Shown: one piece after another, positions 53,060 through 64,000 of the stretch
How positions within the stretch are numbered: the stretch's first letter is position 1
Layout of the letters: every line of letters starts with the position of its first letter
Source of the DNA: Patiria pectinifera
Lineage: Eukaryota > Echinodermata > Asteroidea > Valvatida > Asterinidae
Assembly (NCBI GenBank): GCA_029964075.1
Contig: CM057149.1
Location: 36,972,900 to 37,036,899, forward strand
Direction: 5' to 3'
Length of the DNA stretch: 64,000 nt
Made by a program: the position numbers and the translations under genes
The notes under the pieces: model-generated
Told to the model about the DNA's origin: nothing
Database searches by the model: none
What the model saw: only the letters and a program-made list of their open reading frames with translations

Positions 53060-55690
53060 ATCAAAACTCTTGTTCTACCAATGGAACAGCATAAGCCGCA
53101 GTTTCTAGATTCATTGCTAGTGGTCTCCTTGTCCTCACCATTCTCTTTGTCCCCCATTTTCTTCCTTTTTTGGTGGTTGTCGACCTTGGCCTTCCTCCTT
53201 CGCCTTACTTGGCCTTCCTCACCAATGGTTTCTTGGTCCCTCATCATTTTCTTCATTCTGAGGAGGAATTTGACCTTGGCCCCCTCCTTGGCCTTCCTTG
53301 GCCTTCCTCCACGCCACAGTGTCTAGTCTCCCAAGATTTATCACCAGTGGTTTCCTTGGCCTTGTCCCAGTCTTTCAGGTTGTCCCCCATTTTCATCAAG
53401 GGTTCGTATTCCTTGGATATCTTCGGCTTCTTTCTCTTCCTGTTGTTCTTGAGCATCTCCCTGGATGCCTTCTCTGTGTCCTCCTTGTCTCCATCTGGCT
53501 CCTCTTTCTCAGCCAGGTCCTTGCCTCTCTCCTCTTTGTACACAGTCTTGGCTTCTGGATTGGCCTCTATAAAAGCAGCAAACAATAAACATATCATAAA
53601 GTATAGTAATACTGTAACCAAAGACAAACGTCCAATTTTTAAAAACTTATGAAACAGCAAACTCCACTTTAACTACATTGCATTACTCACTCTTTAAATG
53701 ACAATATTCTCTAAATTTGTATCAGAAAAAAAGACAAGTTCCTCAGTATTTCACCAACCAAGTTTGAAGTCTCAATTCAATGTTTTAAAAGAGAATTTCC
53801 TTCATTATTTTGCATCTCAGAAGGAAGTCAAGGGATATCAATTTGAGGCCAAAGAGTCCACAATTTTCGGACTAATGCAATTTTAAACAGGTATTTTTCT
53901 GGTAATTTAGGGGGGAAAAACATTTAACTCCAGACCACACAAGACTCCGTACAGTATTTTTTTTATTTGGAATGAAGTAATGAAGTAAAAAACGAGGAAG
54001 TCAGCGGAATCGAGGAAAAGTTGCTTGCCTGAATTTATGAAATAAATGGACGATTTCAATGACTGATCATTATCGTCTTGCAGGCTCCATGCTAAACGTA
54101 ACAGGGCTAATGCCAGAAAACCGGATAAGTACTCACCAGAGCATGGTGGGCATGCATATCTCTTGATCAATTCACAGGTTTCTTTCTCTAAGCCAATGCA
54201 GTCCCTATGGTACCACTGTTCACAGCAATCACAGCATCTGGGAAAAAAAAGGTACTGTTTGGACTCCAGACCCATAAATGTGGCCAATTTACTAGACTAC
54301 CTAAATGTGGCCAATTGACTGGTTCCTGAGTTCCTTACTTAAAAAACCTTACCTTTTAAAGCAAGGTTATCCAAAACCGACCTAAGGATACTTTTCGACA
54401 GTTAAACAAACAACGTAAGACCTCCGAATTTATGTTCCCATTCTCTGAAAGAATGTAGTATTCAGATGCTACTTTGTAGGTTGGGTGCAAAGTTTATAGA
54501 GGCAAAGACCTAGATGTTGGGGTGAAGTAGTACTTAGTACATTCTTCATACACAGTACCGTCCATTGACTTGACAGCTGTTTAATGTTGTACTCGGCATA
54601 AATAATCGAGTTGCCCTCTGATTGGCTGTTCTGATCCTCGATTGCAATAATGAATATTTGTTCCCGCATTATTTTTTTTAAACAGAAGAATTTCTACCAG
54701 AAGGAAGCACAGGAAAGTCCTAATTTTGGGCTATAATTTTGTTGCCCAAGTATTAAGTGAACCCACATGCCAAAGGGTTTGCATGAAAACAAATCTTTAT
54801 TTTCGTGTTTTGTTTGTCATTGTCATCGTCATTTACCCTTAAATTTCCCTCAAACGACGTCTCACGTCTGACTTTTTGTCTGACTGTAAAAAACGGTAGG
54901 AAAGTCACATTTTCTTTGAAAGTGCTTTCAAAATTACAACAATGAGTTTAGGCCGAATAAAAAAAAAACATGTTTCTCGTCCGGGTTCTTGAAAAAAAAA
55001 GGAGGAAGAGGGGCTTTTTATTTTTTATTTTTCATTTTTTTCAAGATGGCCGCCATTTTAAACTCCCTGCAACCGTTGGTGTTTCCACTGTTCAAAGACA
55101 CTTTTAAAATGAAAGACAAGTTGGACAAGAGAACTGAACATATTTACAGTGTCATTTAGAGTTGTATTGGTCTACAATGAACAGTTTTAGATGCATTTGC
55201 AGTAACCGCCAAAAGTCGTGATTCATTTTGGATGAGTGATTTTACAAACGACTGTGGTCTGTAGTCTAAAACTATCAATAGAAATATGCAAGTGGGTGAA
55301 CTCGCCATGCTCGCAGGGGTATAGACTCTCACTCACGAAGACGTGTTTAGCAATTGCGCGTCGATTTATGTGTTGTACAAAGTGACCGACAATGTCTATA
55401 CTGAAAACTTCGACTCACATATGTCGCAAGTATGTATTTTCCGATGAATTTGTGGACTTTTTCGGTGTTTTTTTACTGCATTTTTCAAAAATTAAAAATA
55501 ATTAAAAAATCCAGGCGGCCTCCAAAAAGGAAGCGGGCGGGGACGAGAAACATGTTTGGTTTTTTTTAGTTCGCCTTATCTACTTTAATAAACACGAAAA
55601 GTTAGAGGGGAAAAAAAAGACTCTCAATTGAGATTTAAAGGGAAAAGCAAGTATACATACTGGAGAGGTTGTTCCTTCACTATACGACAT
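53060..55690 (-). pseudogene. Third, decayed CFP1-like copy (5' half)
   Basis: Exon 1 (55,661-55,690, MSYSEGTTSP), a PHD second-half exon (54,137-54,237, CCDCCEQWYHRDCIGLEKET to YACPPCS) and the fused linker/PHD first-half exon (53,060-53,566) are present. All align with the 37.6-41.9 kb copy. The PHD first-half exon equivalent to 39,671-39,822 is missing, with the stretch 39.07-40.02 kb deleted. The linker exon is 507 bases instead of 505 and changes frame near 53,260-53,290. Its donor is the weaker GTGAAT. No downstream exons exist in the copy. It is best read as a dead partial duplicate, though the zinc-ligand exon itself is intact. Confidence 0.8.
54951..55575. mobile_element. GGCC-type MITE (ACATGTTT subfamily), TTA target site
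   Basis: GGCCGAATAAAAAAAAAACA at left and TGTTTGGTTTTTTTTAGTTC-GCC at right with TTA on both sides. The paralogous point in the 40.5-kb copy (TTA at 40,546-40,548) is empty. Confidence 0.75.
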
Positions 55691-56068
55691 GATTACGAGT
55701 ATAACAAAGCTCAATGAATGGCAAGAAAACCCCACCAGTTTGAGAGATTCAATCGGTAGAGTACGGATCCGCTTTTTCCCAAACGAATGGGATGGTCGAT
55801 GCATATGAGCGGCCGGCTTTAGAGCGCCCTCTGGATATATATAGAGAGGCGAAAATGCAATTAACAAAGACTCTAGTGGCGCGGCGATTGCTTAATTTAA
55901 AAAGTCCATTAAAAAAGTCTAAACTTTTCTGAATTTTTCGACGAGTCGAGTCATTTTAAAGAAGTGACTCGAGTCGAGTCATTAGGTCAAGAAGGTCGAG
56001 TCTAGTCGAGACGTGTCAACTCGAATCGAGTCAACTCGAGATTTTATTTTACCTGTTACACATCACAG

Positions 56069-56346
56069 GCGCGGATACCCCCAGGCTCTGAAAAAAAAAA
56101 TTATACCAATTCCTCAAAAATAAGTCTAACCCCCCCCCCCCCCCTGCTGTGACACCCCCCAAAAAATTATACTGGTACAATGTCCGCCTGTGCAAAATAC
56201 GAAAATACAAAATACCCCCCCCCCCCCACCCCAGTTTTTGATTTTACGGAGGCCAAGTGTCCGGAGAAAAAAACACCTGTTTACATTTTCTGATTTTTTG
56301 CTGATAAACCCCCCCCCCCCTGCGAAAATTCCTGGATCCGCCTCTG
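56069..56346. mobile_element. MITE with CAGGCGCGGATA / GGATCCGCCTCTG ends
   Basis: Second member of the 31,387-31,727 family, with long poly-C tracts inside. No clear target duplication. Confidence 0.6.
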
Positions 56347-56518
56347 ATTGTGCCAAAGATAGTAGACAAACTGTAGTGCGAGACGCAAATTACCGAAAAA
56401 CCTCCAGAGATTTCATGGTTTTAAATAATTGTTGTGTGGGAGCTTAATGACATGCTCCAAACAGTCGCCTTCAGATTAGCCTTTCGTCAAGGCCACCGTC
56501 GCTTAAAGCGGCGAAGCT

Positions 56519-57171
56519 ACGAAATCACGAAGGTGCAGCGTTCGCGAATTCCTTGATGATGTGACCGGTGAGGCAGTGGGATGAGGAGCGGGCGTCGGCG
56601 TATCGTTGCAGGCAGGACATCGTGGGCATGCACGGCAAGCGGAACGGGACTCTCACAGATGACGGGCTTCTCACGGTAGCAATAAGTGTCATCCATGAGA
56701 CCGTTTCCACCACGCCACAGTTGAACACAATCTGCATTACAAGTATCACAGATGGTTCTCCTGGTGCCCAATTGAAGAAGTTACATTCTCTTCTTCACCA
56801 GACTGCATCCACTTGCCTTTCTCCTCCCTGTAAAAACATCCGATCCAAAGATTCCCCACAGTACTGAAACATCTCCCAGATGAACTGATGCTCGTCCAAA
56901 GAGTCAGGAACCGTCAAGGCAGCGCCCATCTCCGAGCAAGAAGCATCACCCAGGTTCACGTCATTATCTCGGCCAGGAGTTGATAGCAAGAAATCTCTCC
57001 TGGTCTGGTTGACATGCCTCGGCGTAAAAAATACGCCCACATGATCGAAACATTCAGCCAAAGCAGCTTCATCGTGTAACCTGGCAGCTGGATTCGTATA
57101 TGCGGATCGGATCGCGAAGCTGATAATACGGAACAACCAATCGTCAGAAAGTCTCAGTTTAGGTAGAAATC
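56519..57171 (-). CDS. Unrecognised exon-like open frame, possibly part of a decayed gene
   Basis: After a good minus-strand acceptor (TTTTCATTTCAG at 57,172-57,183) about 125 codons stay open (RFLPKLRLSDDWLFRIISFA to ERQVDAVW, stop near 56,795). Another open frame with cysteines (RRTICDTCNADCVQLWRGGN) lies at 56,517-56,771 in a different frame. Composition looks protein-like, but I recognise no family. It could be an exon of an unknown gene, an old transposase or chance. Confidence 0.3.
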
Positions 57172-57650
57172 TGAAATGAAAACCGACCATTTGTCGACAA
57201 CGCCTGTGATCTCGGATTTTGTTGTTGTTGCGGTACAGCGCAGTGTGCATGATTGCCTCGTACTCGTTAGTTAGTTTCCAAAGCAACCCTAACCATATTG
57301 ATAGGCTACAGCGTGCTGCCGATGATGAGTTAAATAGCCAGGACAGGGTCGAATTGATCAAGCGCCTGGTACGAACTGAGAATTTCGTGTTCAAGGCAGT
57401 TTCACATAGCAAAGCGAGCACACACATACATAAATTATGAAAGACTTGTGGATATTGGAAAATATGTTCTAATTACCTGACGCCACTTTTTTCTTTATAT
57501 ATCATCAATGAAGGTCAGTAATTGCAAAAATGATGATAAGACATGAATCTGGGACTGAGAAACATTTCCAATTGTGTTAGGAAATACTTAGAAAATTGTT
57601 TTGTTAATAAACCAGAATAATAATAATAGAATACTAGAAAACGTTATTTA

Positions 57651-58040
57651 TAAGTACAAAGTAGGGTACCGTGTACATGTACCAAGGGTCGCGACGCGTC
57701 TTCGATATCACTTTGACATTTCTGCCGGGCACCTTTACCCAGATAAACCATTGATCATCAGAAGAACTTGGCTTCTACCGTTATCTATGATATATAGTAT
57801 TGATCTTTCTCGTCATGAACCAAAGCCGCCCTTGCCCGCCAACGTTACATGGACGAACTTTGGTCAGAAACACCAAAGTGTGACGGGTCTGTTTGTGCTG
57901 GGTGTACATTGTAAAGCCGAAACAACGAATCAGACTAATTCATAAGTACAAAGTAGGGTATAGGGCACATGTACCAAAGGTCGCAACGCGTCTTCGATAT
58001 CACTTTGATATTTCTGACGAATACCTTTGACCAGACAAAC
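57651..58040. repeat. Two-copy tandem repeat, ~292-bp period
   Basis: TAAGTACAAAGTAGGGTA, GCGTCTTCGATATCACTTTG and CATGTACCAA recur at 57,651 and 57,943. Similarity is clear for about 100 bases and then fades. Confidence 0.8.
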
Positions 58041-59627
58041 GGACCGACTGTAAAACAGTTCAGTTGCGACAAGGTCTTGGAATTCTGTTATCAACATGGT
58101 TTCTTACACTTTAAAAGTGGGGTTGTAAGTTTGGGGGAAAAGAGAAACAATGTACAAGGCAAGGCTATAAAGCTGGTGCAAGAGCGCACGAAATTCTATT
58201 CATTCAATTGATTCAAATTAATGACTGGTAGCCCACTATACTAATCAGTGGCTTAGCAGGGTTATTCCATATAGCACTGCCAGTGACTCACAAGCCACAG
58301 TCGGTCAGAGAGTCAGTGAGTCAATGATTGATATTCCATACATAATAACAAGTATGACCCGTTGGAAGACACTGTAGCGTCATATTAAGTTATACCTTTG
58401 GGAGACGCGTCAAATTAGGGAGACATGTTAGTGTCTCCATAATTCCACAGCCCCTACTTGGAGGCAAAATTATGGTGTCGCAAAAAGGCTAGATCAATTG
58501 CTCGTGTTCCAATTAGTAAAAAATACCGAAATTCGTGGGGGTAGGATAAGGTGAAATTGGAGTTAGGGGTCATTAAAGATTGGGGGGGGGGGGTGTGTGC
58601 ACAAGTCTATGGGAATGTCTCCCTAATCCCCAATTATCGGTAATTATTAAAACCATAGTCATTATAATGGGAATAACAATAGTGTACCCTGCAACCCCGC
58701 ACCTCGCAACCCCCTTTAGGCGCCTCTACAGCGTGCTTCAGCTTACGCATGCGCAAAGCACGTAATTGGCGATGCTGAACGGGGTGGCCTATCAAAACCA
58801 GACCATTTTCCACTTTAGCTCAAGTCCAAAGTCGTGTATACGTCACGTAGTTGTATTTGTATTGTAGCGAAATAATCTTTTGTCAGGCCATGCATTTTGT
58901 TATTATTGCGATCAAGAGAGGGCGCCAGACAAGACCTATAAAAAGTATCCGTATCTGGGCAGACCCGCCGAGGTCGCCAGGGTCATACGCTAGACAATAA
59001 ATGATTACAATGTATACATTTGAGGCGCGGGAAAAGAGTACGCGCAACAGGGAAAAACGGTCTTCGCTGCGAGGAGACGGGGTCCGCAACTACACAAACG
59101 CCTTCGCTGGACGTTGAATTATTGCACTTCGAGCAACGGCGGTGTTGCTGTGACGGATAGCACTATTTGGATGACAGAGGCGTGAAGCTTGATGTGCGAG
59201 ACGCGCTTGGACTGGGCCTACTGGTGTGGGGAGCTCGAGAGGGCAACAGTCAAGTCGGCTACACCTGTACTGGAGTGACGGTTCAACGCTGCGGTGGATG
59301 AACTGAGGATTGACAAGTCTCCGGCCTGGATCGACTGGTGAAACAGCTCATGGTATTGTAACTTCGGCAGGACTGATTAATGAACTTTCACCTTTAATTG
59401 TATTTTGAACAGTACACGTGTAGGCTATAATTTCATTAAGGTTTGCCCTGAAAACACAAAAAAAAACAGTTGTTGTATTGTTGAGGTGTGTTTGAAGTCA
59501 GCTGCCTAATACATGTAGTTTGCTCATTATCTCATTTACCTGTGTACATATGCAACAGTGTGTCCGAAGTTATGAAAGTTTGATTGAGAGTGCTTGAGGG
59601 ATTTTTTTGGGCACAGAAGCAAATATT

Positions 59628-60725
59628 ATGGCTAACTCAGAAACAGATTTGATAACCCAGTTGGTGACAGGGCTGACAAATGCCCTTAAGCAGGATAAGC
59701 CTCGGGCTGTATCACAGCGCCCAATCAAGCTTTCAAAGTTTTCGGGTAAACCCACAAGGGCAGGGGACCCCACTATAATAGAATGGTTAGATGAAGTAGA
59801 TGTGTACATTCAGCAATGCAGTATCCCGGAGGATGAGCAAGCAAAGGTTGTTATTCAGCATTTAACAGGGGTAGCCCGGGAGGAGATTAAGTGCCATGGG
59901 GATGAAATTAAAAACAATATTGCTTCCCTAAAGAAACTGCTTAAGAGGAGTTTTGGCGCGGACGAGACTGTTCAGTCTCTTCAAAAAGCCCTCTATGAGC
60001 GCACTCAAAGGGAGGAAGAGTCACTGATGGATTTTTCTAGATCGCTTATGCGACTTCATGATCGAATCCTTGAAGTCGCGACAGAAGGCGAGAAGGGCGC
60101 CCTCAAGGGGTTACGCGACAGGGTGTTAATCAGCCAGTTTGTCGCTGGTGCTAGAATTCAATCTGTTAGGCTGGAGCTGCGCAGGCTTGAGTTAGCCAAA
60201 CCTTCCCAAAGTTTCAGTGAGATGCGCGATGCAGCACGGGAACTTTTCCGTGACATTGAAGGGGGGTCACGCCCCAAACGGGGTCAAGTGCACCAGGTGT
60301 CAGCTGAAAGTGTATCACCTGAGGCTGAAGATAGTACACCGGGGGTCAAGGTCAATGAAATTTCAGTTAATAGGAATAATGACCAGTTGCAACAGGTGTT
60401 AGCACAACAGCAAGAGCTGTTGCGATGTCTCCAGTCACAACAGGGTATGTTGTTAAAGCAACAGGAGCAGTTGAATACATTGTTGAAACATGTACACGTA
60501 GGGCAAGATGCGAAAATTCCGTGGGTATCGGATACTGCCGGGAACAGACCACCCATGGTTTGTTTTTACTGTAAGAAAGCAGGGCATATCAAGGCTCATT
60601 GCAAGCGCAGAATTGCTAAGGAGGCAGCGACAACAGCTCAGCCATCACGCGAACCACAGTTAAGTAGTAATGTGCAGGGTAAAGTAGTCGGGGAGGGGTT
60701 AAACCCCCACGCTCCACAACTGTAG
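59628..60725 (+). mobile_element. Ty3/Gypsy gag region
   Basis: A capsid-type open frame of ~365 residues ends with a nucleocapsid zinc knuckle, CFYCKKAGHIKAHC (CX2CX4HX4C). A Gln-rich stretch precedes the knuckle. Part of the element at 58.4-64.0 kb. Confidence 0.9.
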
Positions 60726-63700
60726 GCCGAGTGGTGGAGGACAAGGTCAAAAAGGCCTCACAAAAAGGAGATTCCCAATGTGGAAGGGTGCAGTCAGAGC
60801 CTTCCATTGATGAGGTGCTCTCTAAGTTGGTGCGAGAAAGCCCAAAGGCTTGTGTGACTTTGGCAGGCGTCAAAACCACATGTGTACTCGACACCGGAGC
60901 GGAGGCGTCTCTGATTTCTGCATCTTTCTACAGGGAGAATCTAGCTAAAAAGATGGCCGGGTTGAAACAGATAGGGACGCATTTGCGAGTATTTGGAGCA
61001 AGTTGCGTTGAACTACCCATTGAGGGGTATGTTGAAGTCCCTTTGAGTGTTTACAACTACACAGTTGTAGGCCATTTTTTAGTAGTGAAGGATTCTGTGG
61101 AGGCTGACCCAAAACATAGACCTTGTCCAGTGTTGCTTGGATGCAACGTACTGCACTTACTGAAAGATCTTACAATAGAACCCGAGCATGAAGACGCTGG
61201 TGCATGGTCATTGGCATTACAGTGGTATGGGCTTTCAAGGGGATTGGACCAAACTGAAACTGAAAATATAGTCAAGGAGACATCTGGCAAGGGATCAGTT
61301 GCTGCGCGTACAGGCAGAAACCCAACCATGATATTGCCAAGAGAGGTGCGCAGCATACCGTGTTACTTAAGAGCACCGACTGACACCTTAGAGGGGTGTA
61401 CGGTTTTGGTTGAGGGTCTGCCTGGAGTAAACGAAATGGGGCTCAGTAGTAGAACAGGGGAACAATCCGACTCTAGTACATGTACTTTGGGTGCCAACTT
61501 TAAGGTTTATGATTCATGTGAGATAACCAGGGGTAGAATTGTCAATGTGTTGGTGGCAAATGTGGGAGCCCATGTACTTGAAATACCTTCACACTTTAAA
61601 CTTGCCAGCGTCACAAAGATCACTACCAGGCCCAATGTTGAACTTGAGGAAGGGTCAGATGGGATTCATGTTTCAGTGAGTAATATCCTTTGTGAATCTT
61701 TGGGGTATCAGGAGTTGCCCCAGACTGATTTAGGCAAACCCGTGGACCATGATATTGAAATAGGTGATGGGGAGTCGTCGCCGAACGGCGAGTTGTATGT
61801 TTTCGAGGATGGTTCGGAGTACCAGTTACCCATTGGGTTAAGTCTTGACTTGGGTGTAGAATTGAGCAGGGAGGATCGGGATCAGATAGTACATTTGATT
61901 CAAAAACATGACTCAGTGTTTTCAAAAGATTCTCTGGACCTTGGGTTTTGTGACCAAGTCCCTCACAAGATTCGGACAACCGATGACCATCCAATAAACC
62001 AACCGTATCGGCGTATCCCTCCACACCACCTTAAAGAGGTTAGGGAGTTAATTGAAAAATTCCTGGACCAGGGCATTGTGCAAAAGAGTAGTAGTCCATA
62101 TGCGAGCCCTATAGTACTTGTACAAAAGAAGGATGGGTCCTTAAGAATTTGTGTCGATTACAGGCGGCTGAATGCCAAAACGGTGCGTGACTCCTTTCCT
62201 TTGCCTCGAATTGAGGAGTCACTGGAGGCACTCCGGGGGGCTAAGTATTTTTCATCTTTGGATCTCGCACACGGATATCATCAGGTGGCGATGGACCCTG
62301 ACTCTGTCAGTAAAACTGCGTTTCGGGTTCCCTTTGGCTTGTACGAATACACCAGAATGCCTTTCGGGCTAGTAAATGCACCAGGAACCTTTCAGAGGGT
62401 CATGGAGATGTGTCTCGGTGACATGAACCTGTGTGAGTTACTGATTTATCTTGACGATATTTTGGTGTTTTCGTCTACTGTTCAAGAACATATCAACAGG
62501 TTGGACAGGGTTTTGTCTAGGCTTGCTCAGTTTGGATTAAAGGTGAAGGGCTCAAAGTGCCACTTGTTTAGTGAACATGAATCCTACCTGGGGCATGTGG
62601 TTGGGCCAGAGGGTGTGGCTGTGGATGAAGACAAAATACAGAAAATTAAGGATTGGCCGATTCCTGAGAATGCCGCGCAGCTTAGATCATTCCTGGGCCT
62701 AGCTGGATATTATAGGCGCTTTGTGCAAAACTTCTCCAGAATAGCGGCGTCACTGCATGCTCTTATACCCTCACAGGCTAAGGGCAATGCGAGAGGCAAG
62801 TTGCCTAGTTTTGTCTGGGACTCAGATGCGCAGTTAGCATTCGATGCATTGAAGCATGCTTTAACACATGCACCAGTTTTGGCCTATCCCAATTTTGCCC
62901 AACCATTTGTCCTGGAGGTGGATGCATCCCTGCAGGGTTTAGGGGCTTGTCTGTGTCAGGATGACGAGAATGGTAGAAGGCATCCGGTAGCGTATGCCAG
63001 TCGCAGTCTAAGGGGTGTTGAAGCTAAATACCCGGATTATAGTTCCTTTAAATTGGAACTTTTGGCGCTCAAGTGGGCGGTAGTTGATAAGTTTAGAGAT
63101 CACCTTTTGGGGGCAACCTTTATTGTCCTTACTGACAATAACCCGCTTGCTTACCTCAAATCAGCAAAGTTAGGTGCTACTGAGATGCGTTGGGTTTCGC
63201 AATTAGCCGCGTTCAATTTTGAAGTACAGTTCCGTTCAGGGAGAAGCAACAGATGTGCAGATGCACTTAGTAGGTATCCTGGGCATGCAAGTGATTCGTC
63301 AGAGGTTGAAGGTCTTATGCAGGATAAGTTGCACTCGACTTTACTTCCCAAGACGGCAGTAGTTGATAAAGTGAAGGTTAAACAGACACATAATGAAGTA
63401 CCCACAGAGGGGGCTGGACCTCCTGGTGTGTTTCCGTCTTGGTCGACGGAGCAACTTTCTTCCTTGCAAAAGGGTGATACAGAGTTGGGTTGTGTCTGGG
63501 AGTGTTGGAACCGGAGGTGGACACCAGGGGAGGTAGTGCCTGATGAACATGGTCAATTACCTAAGATTAAGTTATGGCTTGATCAGTGGTCACGTTTTGT
63601 TGATCGTGACGGGGTTCTTTGCCGGCGGGTAATTGATCCTATACATGGAGAATTATTCCAGATACTCTTGCCGAAAAGTCTTCGACAGAGAGTATTGGAA

Positions 63701-64000
63701 GGGTGCCATGACGGATGGGGGCACCAGGGAGTTGTCCGGACAAGTTCATTATTAAGGAGACGGGTTTACTGGCCACAAATGACGGCAACCGTTCGTCATT
63801 ATATTGACCATTGCCAGAGGTGTATTACTTCCAAGGTGGCTCAACCGCAGACAAAGGTTCCCATGCGTCATCTGCTGGCATTTCGGCCTTTGGAAGTTCT
63901 AGCGGTAGACTTTGTTAAACTTGACAAGGGTTGCAGGGGATTTGAAGATGTCCTTATAATGACAGATGTATACACAAAGTTTTCGCAAGCAGTACCTTGT
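60700..64000 (+). mobile_element. Ty3/Gypsy pol region (protease, RT, RNase H, integrase start)
   Basis: Parts in order: protease (DTGAEASL near 60,890), reverse transcriptase (YLDDILVFS near 62,446), RNase H (LEVDASLQGLGAC near 62,912), then the integrase zinc domain (HHCC, about 63,710-63,830) and the start of its catalytic core (LAVDFVKLD near 63,900). The integrase is cut by the window end. Domain order marks Ty3/Gypsy rather than Copia. Confidence 0.93.

Larger units (their letters stand above)
58373..64000 (+). mobile_element. Ty3/Gypsy LTR retrotransposon, 5' part; runs off the window
   Basis: Gag and pol are arranged as in Ty3/Gypsy elements, in overlapping different frames as in families that use ribosomal frameshifting. 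The candidate 5' LTR lies upstream of about 59,350: it may begin near 58,373 (TGTAGCG), with a TATA-like CTATAAAAAG near 58,936 and CAATAAATGA near 58,994, but its borders are uncertain. The 3' LTR is outside the window. What is visible looks whole, so the insertion is probably young. Confidence 0.9.

Noticed and set aside
56126-56447. Gly/Pro-rich open frames
   Set aside because: They arise from long poly-C tracts in a MITE.

Overview
The window is nuclear DNA from an animal, most likely a marine deuterostome and probably an echinoderm. Genes are split by GT-AG introns. Two intronless replication-dependent core histone genes end in the metazoan stem-loop. Introns and intergenic DNA are AT-rich and packed with SINEs, MITEs, foldback elements, microsatellites, a Tigger transposon, a Penelope-type tail and a Ty3/Gypsy element. 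The phylum call rests on overall resemblance of histones and repeats; no alignment was run.

Region by region. (1) 52-16,884, minus strand: a CXXC1/CFP1 gene, the CpG-binding subunit of the SET1 H3K4 methyltransferase. Eleven clean exons run from its ATG to the C-terminal cysteine-rich domain; the 3' end leaves the window. (2) 20,219-21,954: divergent H2B (minus) and H2A (plus) genes with TATA boxes and 3' stem-loops, followed by decayed echoes of the histone 3' end. (3) 24,491-26,122, minus: an intact 543-residue Tigger/pogo-type transposase. (4) 27,345-41,856, minus: a tandem paralogue of CFP1. Its exons join in frame into about 602 residues with two complete PHD fingers, a charged linker and a complete CXXC finger, but it ends before the SET1-binding C-terminal part. 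(5) 44,979-50,106, plus: a complete four-exon CYP2-like cytochrome P450, with a 0.92-kb palindromic element ending 100 bases before its ATG. (6) 53,060-55,690, minus: a dead third copy of the 5' half of the CFP1-like gene. (7) 58.4-64.0 kb, plus: a Ty3/Gypsy LTR retrotransposon (gag, pol) cut by the window end.

The main point is local amplification of CFP1. Copies at 2.6-16.9 kb, 26.7-41.9 kb and 53.05-56.05 kb share exons, splice sites, a SINE and a TGAC-rich simple repeat. Because the copies are paralogous they act as each other's empty sites. This dates and defines several later insertions: a 3.76-kb foldback at 7,490-11,246, a TTAA-flanked MITE at 26,983-27,318, a 614-bp element with a 9-bp target duplication at 42,158-42,771, and a TTA-flanked MITE at 54,951-55,575. 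The paralogue looks like a gene built by internal exon duplication that keeps DNA and histone readers but sheds the methyltransferase-binding part.
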